A DNA stretch of 34,952 bases from JACRAO01 sp964490895 (GTDB lineage: Bacteria; Bdellovibrionota; UBA1018), in the NCBI GenBank assembly GCA_964490895.1, contig CAZBEI010000115.1, forward strand, positions 1-34,952, written 5' to 3'. A program made the position numbers and the translations under genes. The notes beneath the pieces were generated by a model. That model worked only from the letters and a program-made list of their open reading frames with translations, was not told the DNA's origin and ran no database searches. Position 1 is the first letter of the stretch; each line of letters starts with the position of its first letter. Positions 8,174 to 17,155 of the stretch are shown here, piece after piece.

Positions 8174-8217
8174 CTTGTTTTAGATAACCTTATAAATGGT
8201 TTAAGGGGGAATTAAAA

Positions 8218-9630
8218 ATGAGTTCTACTCAAGACAAACCAGTAGGACGCGTCCCACCTCACCACCTCGAAGCCGAAAGATCTGTTCTAGGAGCTATTTT
8301 AGTTCAAAACGACGTTTTGTATCGCCTTATCGAGATTGGATTAGAACCCCGCGATTTTTACAAGGACTCTCACCAAAAACTCTTTGATCTCATTTTATCA
8401 GTCTCAGAAAGAGGAGACCCTGTAGATTTGGTCACTTTGACAACGGCACTCAAGGACAGAGGCTGGTACGAAGTCGTAGGTGGCTCTGCTTCGCTCACCA
8501 GTCTTTTCGAAGACAGTTTTGCTGTGGCCAATGTCACTCACTATGCAAAAATCGTCAGAGAAAAAGCACTCCTGCGCCGAATGATTGATACCATACAAGA
8601 AATTGCAGGTGTTGCATTTGATGGAGTCGAAGACGTGGAGGCTTTTTTAGATGAGGCCGAACAAAAAGTTTTTGCGGTCTCAGACTTAAAGCTCATGCGT
8701 ACTTTTTCGAGTATGCAAGAAATTTTAATGCAAAACATGCATACGATCGAAGAGCTATCTCAAAAAAAGGAAACCATTACGGGATTGTCTCTTGGGTTTA
8801 ACGAATTTGATCGCATTACCAATGGATTGCAGGGAGGGCAACTTGCCATTATTGCTGGACGCCCCGCGATGGGAAAAACAAGTTTAGTTGTGACAGGCGC
8901 ACAAAACGCCGCGGTGAACAAAAAAGCAGTCGTGGCTTTTTTCTCGCTCGAAATGTCCAAGGAGGAGCTTGGTTTTAAGTTGCTCTCAGGGCTTTCTCGA
9001 ATTGAATCTAAAAGACTAAAAATTGGAAAATTGCAAGACCGAGACTGGCCCAGGCTGGCTCAAGCTGCTGATCAGCTGTCAAAAACAAAAATCTTCATTG
9101 ATGACTCAGGAGATCTCAGTGTTTTAGACATGCGGGCCAGGTGTCGGAGACTTTTATCTTCCGAAAAAAAATTAGACCTCGTCATTGTAGACTATCTCCA
9201 ACTCATGAGGGGATCTCGCGCAGCCTCTCGTGGAGACAACTCTAGAGAGAGGGAGATCTCTGAAATCAGCCGAAATCTCAAAGCGTTGGCCAAAGAACTC
9301 AAAGTTCCCATCATTGCACTTTCACAGCTCAACCGAGGCGTAGAGTCCAGGCAAGATAAAAGACCCATGCTTTCTGATTTGAGAGAATCTGGAGCAATCG
9401 AGCAAGATGCCGATATTGTGTGTTTTGTCTATCGAGACGAAGTCTATAACAAAGATTCTGAAGACCGCGGAATTGCGGAGCTTATTATTGCAAAACACCG
9501 AGCAGGAGAGACTGGAACGGTTCGACTGGCTTGGATGCCGGAGTACACCAGTTTTGGAAATCTGGCTCCCAATATGCCCGGCACTCCAGTTCTTGTGCCC
9601 AGACCAGATCGTAGTGATATGACTCTTTAG
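8218..9630 (+). CDS. dnaB: Replicative DNA helicase DnaB
   Basis: A 470-residue hexameric replicative helicase. The N-terminal domain begins PPHHLEAERSVLGAIL (residues 13-28). The RecA-like motor has Walker A GRPAMGKT (214-221), the FFSLEMS motif (241-247), Walker B LVIVDYLQLM (321-330), the SQLNRGVE motif (369-376) and the arginine-finger region near KHRAGETG (426-433). No intein is present. It unwinds DNA ahead of the replisome and loads primase. AAGGGGGA lies upstream of the ATG. The stop overlaps by four bases the end of the convergent membrane-protein gene, which marks the boundary between the housekeeping cluster and the surface-sugar locus. Confidence 0.97.
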   Translation: MSSTQDKPVGRVPPHHLEAERSVLGAILVQNDVLYRLIEIGLEPRDFYKDSHQKLFDLILSVSERGDPVDLVTLTTALKDRGWYEVVGGSASLTSLFEDSFAVANVTHYAKIVREKALLRRMIDTIQEIAGVAFDGVEDVEAFLDEAEQKVFAVSDLKLMRTFSSMQEILMQNMHTIEELSQKKETITGLSLGFNEFDRITNGLQGGQLAIIAGRPAMGKTSLVVTGAQNAAVNKKAVVAFFSLEMSKEELGFKLLSGLSRIESKRLKIGKLQDRDWPRLAQAADQLSKTKIFIDDSGDLSVLDMRARCRRLLSSEKKLDLVIVDYLQLMRGSRAASRGDNSREREISEISRNLKALAKELKVPIIALSQLNRGVESRQDKRPMLSDLRESGAIEQDADIVCFVYRDEVYNKDSEDRGIAELIIAKHRAGETGTVRLAWMPEYTSFGNLAPNMPGTPVLVPRPDRSDMTL

Positions 9631-11486
9631 TTTGTTTTGAGGCACTGGCTTCCAAACCAAAGGAGATCGCTTGGTTTTTTTCCAGCTCCCCCTCGAGTTG
9701 GAGCTGTCATGAGGGATGATTTTGCAATCGGGGCTCCTAAGTAGTGTCGAAATTTTTCTAAACACTCAGGGGAGGACCCCGCCTTCCAAATTTGAGTGTA
9801 GAGAAGAATGGCAGAAATCTCTGAGTGGTCCTTGAGATAAGAACAAAAATCTTTCCATTCTAGATCAGTAAAGCAGCGCTGCTTGCCCCAAGCATCAAAC
9901 CATGAAAGAAAAGGCGAACGATTGTAGTTCTCACAATGGGATAGAGTCATTCGAGATTGGTATAGGCCGTAAACTTTTTTATCGTGCCATGTTCTTAAGC
10001 ACAGACCTACAGTAGACGAAGGATAATTGGGACATTGCGTGTGGGTACAAATCCCATTTCCACCGGCAACACAAAATGGAAGATCTAAAACTGTGGTGCC
10101 TGGTAAATCTCGGATCTGCTTGAGCATGTTTTGAGTCTGCTCTGGCATGGGAGGCATCATATTGACTGGATGAGTAAGCCAGCTCAATTCGGTGATGGTG
10201 AGCACTTCAAAAATAATCACCCCCATTAAAATTTTTTTTGACTGTCTAGATTTTGCCCACGCAGTGAGCTCTGGCAAAGCTAGAACCACCAATAGAGTGA
10301 GTAGCTGAGGCATAAAGAGTCCCCAACGACTGGCCACTCTAAAAAAACTCATAAAGGGGATGATTTTTTGGATGAGCCACTGAAAACCAAACCAAGATCG
10401 AGTGGACGAATAAAGAAATGCAATCCCAATCAAAATCAGAAAAGGGAGAATGGCACCGATGCCGCTTCCACGATGTTTTTTTCTTAAAACGTGGATAGAA
10501 AAAGCCGCAGGAATAAGATACATCCAGCCCACAGTGACAACCGTTTCAGGCCGATCGATGAGAGAAAGTTTAATATGTATTGTTGGAAAGATCATCTTAA
10601 AAGCGTTTAAAATAGGCTCTAGCCAAAGGGGACGCATCCAATATCCCAAGTGGGTAGTCCAACCCAAATCTTGCGAAATTAATCCCAGTTTTTTTACTTC
10701 GGCGTAGAGCGGCAAAAACCAGTGGAAATCAATCCAAACCATTCCAAGAATAAAGGCCATTGGTATTAAAGCAGCTTTGAATTGTCCTTGAAAGGGTTCA
10801 ATTTGGGTAGTTTTTCCATGCCGCATTCTAAAAAGTGCAATACCTCCCATGCAAAGGCGTACACTTGACCACTCCAGAATCATGGGGCCATAGAAATAGC
10901 CTACAGTCCAAAACATCCCAACCATGATGACGCCACGCCAAAGTTCCAGTTTCCAGGAGCATTTGTTTTTTCTCCAAAAAATTTGCCAAATCCAAGCATC
11001 TAAAAAGAACCCCCAATACACCCAGTGCTGAATCAAATGCTCATAGTGGTGCCAGATTTTAAAATGTCGCGGAATATGCGCTACGACCACAAAAAAGGAC
11101 AAAAACCAAGCAGCACCCTGAGAGAGACCCATTTTTAGAAGAATGAACCCGACTCCAAAATAAGTGATGATCAAAGAGAAGCCAAAATAGACCCAAAAAA
11201 ATGGAAAATCTCGATTCCATTTCCAAAATAAACTGCCGAGCCAATCTCTCTCAACTTGCCATGACATATAAGGAACACTGGCGCCTTCGGGAGTCATAAA
11301 TCGGTCCGTAGTAAATTTAGGGCCTCCTGAATCGCTCATTTCTTCGGCCATCAGCTGGCGAGTCATTTCGGGGTAACAAAGATCTTCGGCATACTGACGC
11401 GAAAGCCCGATGGGTCGGATGGAATACCAGTAAAGCAAAACTAAAACCAAACCCCACAAAGCAGGTTTTCGTAAAAAAGGAGTCAT
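9627..11486 (-). CDS. GT-C-like polytopic membrane protein (putative glycosyltransferase)
   Basis: A 619-residue protein with about 11-12 hydrophobic segments and a soluble C-terminal domain (about residues 440-619). The architecture resembles GT-C enzymes that use polyprenyl-phosphate-linked sugars: a large first extracytoplasmic loop with acidic residues (AEDLCYPEM near 34-42) and a C-terminal globular part. The C-terminal part contains many Cys residues (FCVAGGNGICTHTQCP), which is unusual and could form periplasmic disulfides. I do not recognise a specific family. A GGAG lies just before the ATG. It is divergent from the next large membrane protein, with about 75 bases between the starts, and it converges on dnaB. 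Confidence 0.72.
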   Translation of the reverse strand: MTPFLRKPALWGLVLVLLYWYSIRPIGLSRQYAEDLCYPEMTRQLMAEEMSDSGGPKFTTDRFMTPEGASVPYMSWQVERDWLGSLFWKWNRDFPFFWVYFGFSLIITYFGVGFILLKMGLSQGAAWFLSFFVVVAHIPRHFKIWHHYEHLIQHWVYWGFFLDAWIWQIFWRKNKCSWKLELWRGVIMVGMFWTVGYFYGPMILEWSSVRLCMGGIALFRMRHGKTTQIEPFQGQFKAALIPMAFILGMVWIDFHWFLPLYAEVKKLGLISQDLGWTTHLGYWMRPLWLEPILNAFKMIFPTIHIKLSLIDRPETVVTVGWMYLIPAAFSIHVLRKKHRGSGIGAILPFLILIGIAFLYSSTRSWFGFQWLIQKIIPFMSFFRVASRWGLFMPQLLTLLVVLALPELTAWAKSRQSKKILMGVIIFEVLTITELSWLTHPVNMMPPMPEQTQNMLKQIRDLPGTTVLDLPFCVAGGNGICTHTQCPNYPSSTVGLCLRTWHDKKVYGLYQSRMTLSHCENYNRSPFLSWFDAWGKQRCFTDLEWKDFCSYLKDHSEISAILLYTQIWKAGSSPECLEKFRHYLGAPIAKSSLMTAPTRGGAGKKPSDLLWFGSQCLKTN

Positions 11487-11516
11487 CTCTCCTTCATAAC
11501 GATATTTCTACTCATC

Positions 11517-11551
11517 TGTCAAAAGTTGTCAGTTCTGTGACAATTGTGTCA
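11517..11551. promoter_or_regulatory. Helically phased TGTCA repeats between divergent genes
   Basis: TGTCA occurs at 11517, 11527 and 11547 and its complement TGACA at 11538, that is, roughly every 10 bases. The middle two form a perfect inverted repeat, TTGTCA (11526-11531) and TGACAA (11538-11543). The position between two divergent starts suggests a regulator binding site. No regulator gene is in the window. Confidence 0.3.
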
Positions 11552-11561
11552 TAAAGTAAAA

Positions 11562-13637
11562 ATGCTCATCGAAACACTTTGGGTCAGCGCAGTAGTGATT
11601 TTTTCATTGTTTTTGAGTCAGGGTGTTTTTCTTTTGATAGATCAGCCTCCTCATTTGGTACAATATGGATGTTTTGGGGCCTTCTTTTGTATTCTTTTTT
11701 TTGCAATATTTTTTAAATTTAAACCCTCCTTTCCAAAAGATTTGGATCCTCGACTGAAATTTTGGATAAGGTGCTCTTTGGTCTTGGGTTTGCTGAGCTT
11801 TGTCCTGATTCATTTTAATCCATGGACTTTTAGTTTTGCTCTGTTGCAGACATTATTGATCTCCAGGCAAAGAAAAAAAATATCCACAAGAGCAGACATT
11901 TTCTATTGCTTTTTGGTGAGCTGGGTGCTCTGGCAATGTGCCATCACGTTTGCATGGTGGGAAACACGCAGCGCTCGTATTGCAGTTTCTGGGTTTTCTT
12001 TTTTGGTATTTGTCATTTCATTGTATCTACTCACTCAATATTTCTTTAAGAGAGTAGAAATCACCGCTGTCTCAAAACCTCGCTGGCCTTGTCTCTATCC
12101 ACTTCTTGCGATTGCTATTTTTGCATGGGCAAGTGTACAAGGACCCCACTCGGGCGATCAAGGTGATTTTTTCCATCACTGGGGAGTTTTTGTGGGACCT
12201 GCTGAAATGGTCAAACAAGGTGGGTGGCTACTTTGGGATGTCCCCTCCCAGTATGGTTTTTTGAATATTCTTTTATTGGCATACTTTCCGATGGATTCAG
12301 TTTGGAGCACTCTTTTTTGGGCCAATGCCACTTTCCTTTTTTTATCCTCTAGCATTCTCTTTTTTTTGATTCGATTTTCACAAGAGCCTCACAGAAGAAA
12401 TTTGTTTCCATTTCTGCTCAGTTTTGCCTCAGTTTTTTTGCTTCCTGGAAATCCTCCTCGTCTGAGTGGACCTTATTCTTATCCCAGTGTAGGACCTTTT
12501 CGTTTTTTCTGGTGTTATCCTTTGATTGGCGTTTTATTCTATGCTTCGCGTTTCAGTGAAAAAATGAATGCCAAGATTTTACGGTATTTGCTTGGGTGTG
12601 GATCTCTGGCCTGGCTCATTGGAGTCCTATGGTCTGCAGAAAGTGCAGTTTATTGTAGTGCGATCTGGTTGTTGCCCTCGATCTTTCTATTCTCATCCCA
12701 TCGTCCAAAAATTTCTCTTTCATTTATGTGGCTTTTTTTGCCTGTTATTTTATTGGGATTGTCCCTGTTTAGTATTGAAGCTTATTATCGGCTCTCGGTT
12801 TTGGGCCACGGGCCAGATTGGAGTGCTTTTTTTGATTACTCCTCTTCGTTTGGTTCAGGATTTGCTTCCGAAAGAATTAGCCCGCAGGGAGCCGTGCTAT
12901 TTTTCCTTATTATTTTTTGTTTGGCGATGACAAAGCTTTGGGATTGTCTGCGTGATCCAACACAGAAAGCAATGATTCCCTTTAGTTTTGGGGTCTGCGG
13001 CGCGCTTGCAGCCACTGGAACATATTTTGTAGCTCGTGGACATGAAAATGGGGTTGTCAATCTCACCCCGATTTATTGTTTAGTGATTGTTATGGTTTTG
13101 TATCCTATGAGAGAGTTTTATCTGTCCTATTTTATAAAAATTGCCCTCATTCCAGTGTTAAGCGTTCTCATGACTACTTCTTTTGGGAATTGGGGTGGTA
13201 TGAAAAGACTTTTTTCTAAACTGGCCCATCCTCCACCAAGTATTTTACAGCTTGTTCCTGTTGCAGATCCATCCCTGATTCAACTCCTGGAGCAAGCACA
13301 TTATAAATTAGGAGACCCTTTGATGCTGGCCAATCCTATCCTTCCTCCATTTTTAAGTGGAACGGTGTTTTATCGTGCTTTTGTCCCCGCAATGCCCATG
13401 GCGCTATTTTCACCTCTCCCACTCAATCGGCGCGAGATTTATTTTTCTCGATTTATTGAAAGAACTCGCTTGAGTGGATGGTGTCTAAAAAATAAACATG
13501 CCATAGACGATTTCAATATGGATTGGGTCTATATTACGATAGAAAAAACACATCAAAGACTACAGACTTGGGAAAATGAGAATTGGCGCTTAATTCAATA
13601 TCAACTGTCAAAACCAATTTCTTTGGCCACAATGTAG
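11562..13637 (+). CDS. Large GT-C-like polytopic membrane protein
   Basis: About 691 residues with 14 or more hydrophobic segments and a C-terminal soluble tail of about 120 residues. A long extracytoplasmic loop after the fifth or sixth segment carries HSGDQGDFFHHWGVF and WDVPSQYGFLN, resembling acidic, aromatic loops in lipid-linked-sugar transferases and O-antigen-type membrane enzymes. I assign no specific family. The ATG at 11562 is preferred over an in-frame TTG at 11544; neither has a clear Shine-Dalgarno sequence. The last 37 bases overlap the 3' end of the convergent GT2 gene. Confidence 0.72.
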   Translation: MLIETLWVSAVVIFSLFLSQGVFLLIDQPPHLVQYGCFGAFFCILFFAIFFKFKPSFPKDLDPRLKFWIRCSLVLGLLSFVLIHFNPWTFSFALLQTLLISRQRKKISTRADIFYCFLVSWVLWQCAITFAWWETRSARIAVSGFSFLVFVISLYLLTQYFFKRVEITAVSKPRWPCLYPLLAIAIFAWASVQGPHSGDQGDFFHHWGVFVGPAEMVKQGGWLLWDVPSQYGFLNILLLAYFPMDSVWSTLFWANATFLFLSSSILFFLIRFSQEPHRRNLFPFLLSFASVFLLPGNPPRLSGPYSYPSVGPFRFFWCYPLIGVLFYASRFSEKMNAKILRYLLGCGSLAWLIGVLWSAESAVYCSAIWLLPSIFLFSSHRPKISLSFMWLFLPVILLGLSLFSIEAYYRLSVLGHGPDWSAFFDYSSSFGSGFASERISPQGAVLFFLIIFCLAMTKLWDCLRDPTQKAMIPFSFGVCGALAATGTYFVARGHENGVVNLTPIYCLVIVMVLYPMREFYLSYFIKIALIPVLSVLMTTSFGNWGGMKRLFSKLAHPPPSILQLVPVADPSLIQLLEQAHYKLGDPLMLANPILPPFLSGTVFYRAFVPAMPMALFSPLPLNRREIYFSRFIERTRLSGWCLKNKHAIDDFNMDWVYITIEKTHQRLQTWENENWRLIQYQLSKPISLATM

Positions 13638-14536
13638 CAAGGGCGCTGTTTGACTTCTTCTATAATTTTAGTCATGTACTCAGCCAAAAAGGCAATACTC
13701 AACATCTGGATGCTTCCCAACATCAAACAGACAACAATAATTGTAGTAATTCCCTGTGGGATCTCAGGATGAAGCAATCTATACAAAATTTGAAAAAAAA
13801 TCACAACTACTGTGAGTAGAGAAAATGCAGCAGCAATGATTGAGATCATTTCGAGTGGAAAGTAAGAAAATGAAAAAATTCCTTTTTTTGCCCATCGGAT
13901 GTTGGACCAGAGACTATTTGTGGAGTGCCCAAACATTCGTTCCGGGCGGATGTAAGGGATTCCCGTTTGCTTAAACCCTACCCACGCTCTCAAGCCTCGT
14001 ATAAATCGATCGCGTTCTGGCAACTGGCTCAGGGCTTGAACTACTTTTCTGTCAAGCAGTGAAAAATCTCCTGCATCCAATGGAACTGAGACATACGAGA
14101 GTCGACGAAAGAGACGATAAAAAGCTTTGTAGGCAAGTTCAAAAATGGGTTTCATCTCCCGCTTGCTCCGAATACCATAGACAACGTCGTAGCCTTGTTT
14201 CCATTTTTCGTAAAATTCAGAGATGAGCTCTGGAGGATCTTGCAGATCCCCATCCAACAAAACACAGGCATTTCCCGTAGCGCGCGATAGACCACTCGTA
14301 AATGCGTTTTGTGAACCGAAATTTCGACTGTGTGTAATCACTTTGATTTTTGGGTCTTGAGCAGCCAGTTCTTCTAAGACCTGTTGTGAATGGTCCGGGC
14401 TCCCATCATTGACAAAAATAATCTCATAGTCGACCTGAATTTTTTTAAACACTTCCAGTAGTCTTCTTGCCATGATGGGGATCGCTTGTGCATCTTTGTA
14501 ACAGGCGATGATCGCTGAAATGCGGGTTGAATTCAT
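13601..14536 (-). CDS. GT2 family glycosyltransferase, dolichol-phosphate-sugar synthase type
   Basis: A 311-residue protein with an N-terminal GT-A domain and two C-terminal membrane helices (about 223-250 and 262-288). Motifs are VNDGS (42-46), the metal-binding DGDLQDPPE (95-103), the DAGDFSLLDRKV block and the RDRFIRGL segment. This layout is that of ArnC/GtrB/DPM1-like enzymes, which move a sugar from a nucleotide donor to undecaprenyl phosphate on the cytoplasmic face, feeding GT-C transferases such as those encoded nearby. It is the last gene of the minus-strand operon; its ATG overlaps the methyltransferase stop (ATGA). Its end overlaps the convergent GT-C-like gene by 37 bases. Confidence 0.9.
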   Translation of the reverse strand: MNSTRISAIIACYKDAQAIPIMARRLLEVFKKIQVDYEIIFVNDGSPDHSQQVLEELAAQDPKIKVITHSRNFGSQNAFTSGLSRATGNACVLLDGDLQDPPELISEFYEKWKQGYDVVYGIRSKREMKPIFELAYKAFYRLFRRLSYVSVPLDAGDFSLLDRKVVQALSQLPERDRFIRGLRAWVGFKQTGIPYIRPERMFGHSTNSLWSNIRWAKKGIFSFSYFPLEMISIIAAAFSLLTVVVIFFQILYRLLHPEIPQGITTIIVVCLMLGSIQMLSIAFLAEYMTKIIEEVKQRPCYIVAKEIGFDS

Positions 14537-15444
14537 GATGCTGCCTTTTGTGCGATGACTGCAAGATTTCCTGCATACAAATTTATTTTGAATCTTTCAA
14601 GTCTAGATTTTTGAAGAATCTTTGTAACGCCTATTTTTATTCGGGGAGAAAGGGGTGCTAAATTGAGCCAATGTCTCACGGAGTATTTGTTTGGAATCCG
14701 AAAAGCTTCTGCATCAGAGAAGCCGATGGATTCGAACAACGCAGAACTATTTTTTAAATTAAACAGATAGGTGTGCTCAATGTCAAAAATAGGGCTTTTC
14801 TCACCCAGAATTTTTGCACTCAGAGCTTTTGTGTTGTGGGTCACACAAACGGCAATTCCGCCTGGCTCTAATGCTTCATAAACGCTCTGTAGAAAATCTC
14901 TGGGGTTGGGGATGTGATCCAGAACTTGAAAAAAACAGATCAGACTTGCCGATTGAGGTGGGAGCATTTTTTGATCAAAAATCCCACGGATAAATTTTGA
15001 AGTAGGACTCATAGGTATAAATTTTTTTTCTGCGTCAATGCTAGGTTCAATTTCGATTTGCTCTCGAAATTCGTGTTCCACTCCATAACGCAGCATAAAC
15101 CCACTACCTCCCCCAATTTCTACAAACAGATTTCGTTTAATAAGCTTTTTGAGAGCTCGATCTAAGATAGGAGTGTAGGAATTATAAATTTCTGGTTCTT
15201 GTGTGTCATAAGACACCAGGCCTTTGTGATAGAGTTCAGCCAAAAGGCTTGGGTCGCCTGCAGGATCAGAATAAATCATTTCGCAAGTTGCACACTGAAC
15301 CAGTCGAAAGTGCCTGCGGTCAGGACTTCGCCTTGCAGAAAAAACAGATTGATTGAAGTCAGTGTCCGAAAAATTGGCCTTATAAATCGTGTGTTTTGGG
15401 GCCTTTGGACCACACAGAGTGCAAAATCTGTCTTCAAGTTTCAT
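14533..15444 (-). CDS. Class I SAM-dependent methyltransferase with zinc ribbon
   Basis: A 303-residue protein. Two CxxC pairs (C8/C11 and C51/C54) form a zinc ribbon like that of sugar C-methyltransferases. They are followed by a Rossmann methyltransferase core with VEIGGGSGFML (108-118), FFQVLDHIPNP (171-181) and LEPGG (192-196). It likely methylates a nucleotide-sugar or glycan in this locus; the exact acceptor is unknown. Typical C-methyltransferases are about 400 residues, so this is a shorter relative. The start is the ATG at 15444, three bases after the transketolase stop and with GAGGT upstream; a longer reading frame exists but would run into the transketolase gene. The stop overlaps the GT2 start. 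Confidence 0.82.
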   Translation of the reverse strand: MKLEDRFCTLCGPKAPKHTIYKANFSDTDFNQSVFSARRSPDRRHFRLVQCATCEMIYSDPAGDPSLLAELYHKGLVSYDTQEPEIYNSYTPILDRALKKLIKRNLFVEIGGGSGFMLRYGVEHEFREQIEIEPSIDAEKKFIPMSPTSKFIRGIFDQKMLPPQSASLICFFQVLDHIPNPRDFLQSVYEALEPGGIAVCVTHNTKALSAKILGEKSPIFDIEHTYLFNLKNSSALFESIGFSDAEAFRIPNKYSVRHWLNLAPLSPRIKIGVTKILQKSRLERFKINLYAGNLAVIAQKAAS

Positions 15445-15446
15445 TG

Positions 15447-16376
15447 TTAAACCTCGCCATAGGATTTCATCCACTCTAATATTTTTACAGAAATATTTTC
15501 TGGATCCATCCCGCATTGGCTGAGGTGAAATCGGGGTGTTCCATAGCGTTGGTCTGTAAAATAATAAGGAGCAAGAATTTTAAACGGGATTGGAAAATTT
15601 AACTCAGCTTGCAAAGACTCGCCCATGCCCCCAGCTTTGTAGTGTTCCTCAACGACCAATACTCTGCCTGTTTTCTTGATACTGGCCATAAGAGCGTCAT
15701 CTTTATCGAGCTTAAATGGAAACTTAGATATTCCAAAGAGATCCGGATTGAACTGTGATGATTTTAGTATTTCTAGAGTTTGAAATAAAGTCTGGACAGC
15801 ATGTCCCATCCCGATGAGAGTCACTTTCGAACCCTTGTTATAACAGCGAGTGCGCGTGTGAGGGTTTTCTTCAAGGATGGGCCGTGTGGATGGAAATCCA
15901 GAAATAGCCAGTCTGAGGTAAGTAGGAGACTCCATTTCATGAATGTCTTGGACATGAGATTCTACTTGATTATTTTCGCATGGAAAAAATAAAGCCATAT
16001 TGGGCAATCCTTTGAGCACTCCCAAATCTTCTAGTGCATGGTGGGTGCTACCCATGATTCCGTAGGTAAATCCACCGCCATTGCCCACGATATGGACTGG
16101 GAGATTATGAAAACAAAGGTCATTGCGAATTTGCTCCAAACATCGAAGCGTGACAAAAGGAACAATAGAATAAAGCCAAGGTTTTAGCCCAGAGTGAGAC
16201 ATCCCAGCCCCAAGGCCAATCATATTTTGTTCTGCAACTCCAGCGTTGAGAAATCTTTTTCCAAAGGATTGTTGAATTTTTTCGAACGCTTTATATCCCA
16301 AGTCTCCAGTCACAAATACAGTGTGAGGATCTTTTTCGAGTATTAGATGCATCGCTTGGGTAAACTCTACTCTCAC
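15447..16376 (-). CDS. Transketolase C-terminal subunit (split transketolase)
   Basis: A 309-residue protein with the pyrimidine-binding and C-terminal domains of transketolase. GVAEQNMIGLGAGMS (residues 46-60) holds the catalytic Glu that activates thiamine diphosphate. GGGFTYGIMGSTHHALEDLGVL and the C-terminal VVEEHYKAGGMGESL are also typical. It should pair with the product of the upstream gene to move two-carbon units between sugar phosphates. The start is a GTG at 16376 that overlaps the stop of the N-terminal subunit (GTGA), which indicates translational coupling and 1:1 production. Split transketolases of this kind are frequent in surface-polysaccharide loci. Confidence 0.92.
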   Translation of the reverse strand: MRVEFTQAMHLILEKDPHTVFVTGDLGYKAFEKIQQSFGKRFLNAGVAEQNMIGLGAGMSHSGLKPWLYSIVPFVTLRCLEQIRNDLCFHNLPVHIVGNGGGFTYGIMGSTHHALEDLGVLKGLPNMALFFPCENNQVESHVQDIHEMESPTYLRLAISGFPSTRPILEENPHTRTRCYNKGSKVTLIGMGHAVQTLFQTLEILKSSQFNPDLFGISKFPFKLDKDDALMASIKKTGRVLVVEEHYKAGGMGESLQAELNFPIPFKILAPYYFTDQRYGTPRFHLSQCGMDPENISVKILEWMKSYGEV

Positions 16377-17155
16377 GGTGTTGACTCCAGTTCTAACTTT
16401 GCTTTTTCGTAGAGTTCTGGGGTGAGTGGGAGGTAATGCCAGCACATTTCATTCTCCATAAAACTCACGCCTTTTCCTTTGGTTGTTTTTGCAATAAAAC
16501 AATTTGGTTTGCCCTGTGTTTTTGATTTAAAAGCGCTCTCAAGAGCCGAAAAACTGTGCCCATCAAATTCTTTGACTGCAAAACCAAAGGTTTCCCATTT
16601 TTTAGCTAGAGGCTCAGTATTTAAGACTTCTTTTGTAAAACCAAAACCCTGTAAACCATTGGAGTCAATAATCACAGTCAGGTTTTCAAGTTTATGGTGT
16701 CCAGCAAAGAGTGCAGCTTCCCAGACAGAACCCTCATTGCATTCGCCATCCGAAACCAAACAGGCTACTCGATTGGAGTTTGTGTGCAAAGTCTGATTTG
16801 CATAAGCAATTCCAACGGCAATGGATAACCCATGGCCCAAAGATCCAGTGGCAAATGGAATGCTGGGGTAAGCACGTGCGGCTGGGTGCGCAGAAAGCAG
16901 AGTTCCCTCTTGATAATAAGTTGAAAGTTCTTGGTCTGTAAGGCTACCCACGGCCCAAAGTGTAGCATAGAGAGAAGACGCCCCATGTCCCTTGCTCAAA
17001 ATAAAGCGATCCTTTGGAGTGAGCCACTCTTGATAAACATACGCTAGAATTTCGACACACGAAAGGCCAGATCCAATGTGGCCTGAGTTTGCCTTAAAGT
17101 GCATCTCGATGAGTTGCTTTCTGATTTTTTTTGAAAGAGCATCCAAGCGAGTCAC
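16373..17155 (-). CDS. Transketolase N-terminal subunit (split transketolase)
   Basis: A 260-residue protein with the diphosphate-binding domain of transketolase. It has SGHIGSGLSCVEIL (24-37), SKGHGASSLYA (54-64), GSLGHGLS (104-111), and the thiamine diphosphate motif beginning SDGECNEGS (135-143) and ending with DSNGLQG (164-170). The first Gly of the usual GDG is Ser here. Together with the next gene it forms a complete enzyme, which could supply or consume sedoheptulose 7-phosphate or act on a modified sugar precursor. The ATG overlaps the stop of the epimerase upstream (ATGA). Confidence 0.92.
   Translation of the reverse strand: MTRLDALSKKIRKQLIEMHFKANSGHIGSGLSCVEILAYVYQEWLTPKDRFILSKGHGASSLYATLWAVGSLTDQELSTYYQEGTLLSAHPAARAYPSIPFATGSLGHGLSIAVGIAYANQTLHTNSNRVACLVSDGECNEGSVWEAALFAGHHKLENLTVIIDSNGLQGFGFTKEVLNTEPLAKKWETFGFAVKEFDGHSFSALESAFKSKTQGKPNCFIAKTTKGKGVSFMENEMCWHYLPLTPELYEKAKLELESTP

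Noticed and set aside
9322..9765. 147-codon minus-strand frame across the dnaB 3' end
   Set aside because: Lies over conserved dnaB motifs and the end of the convergent gene; no family features.
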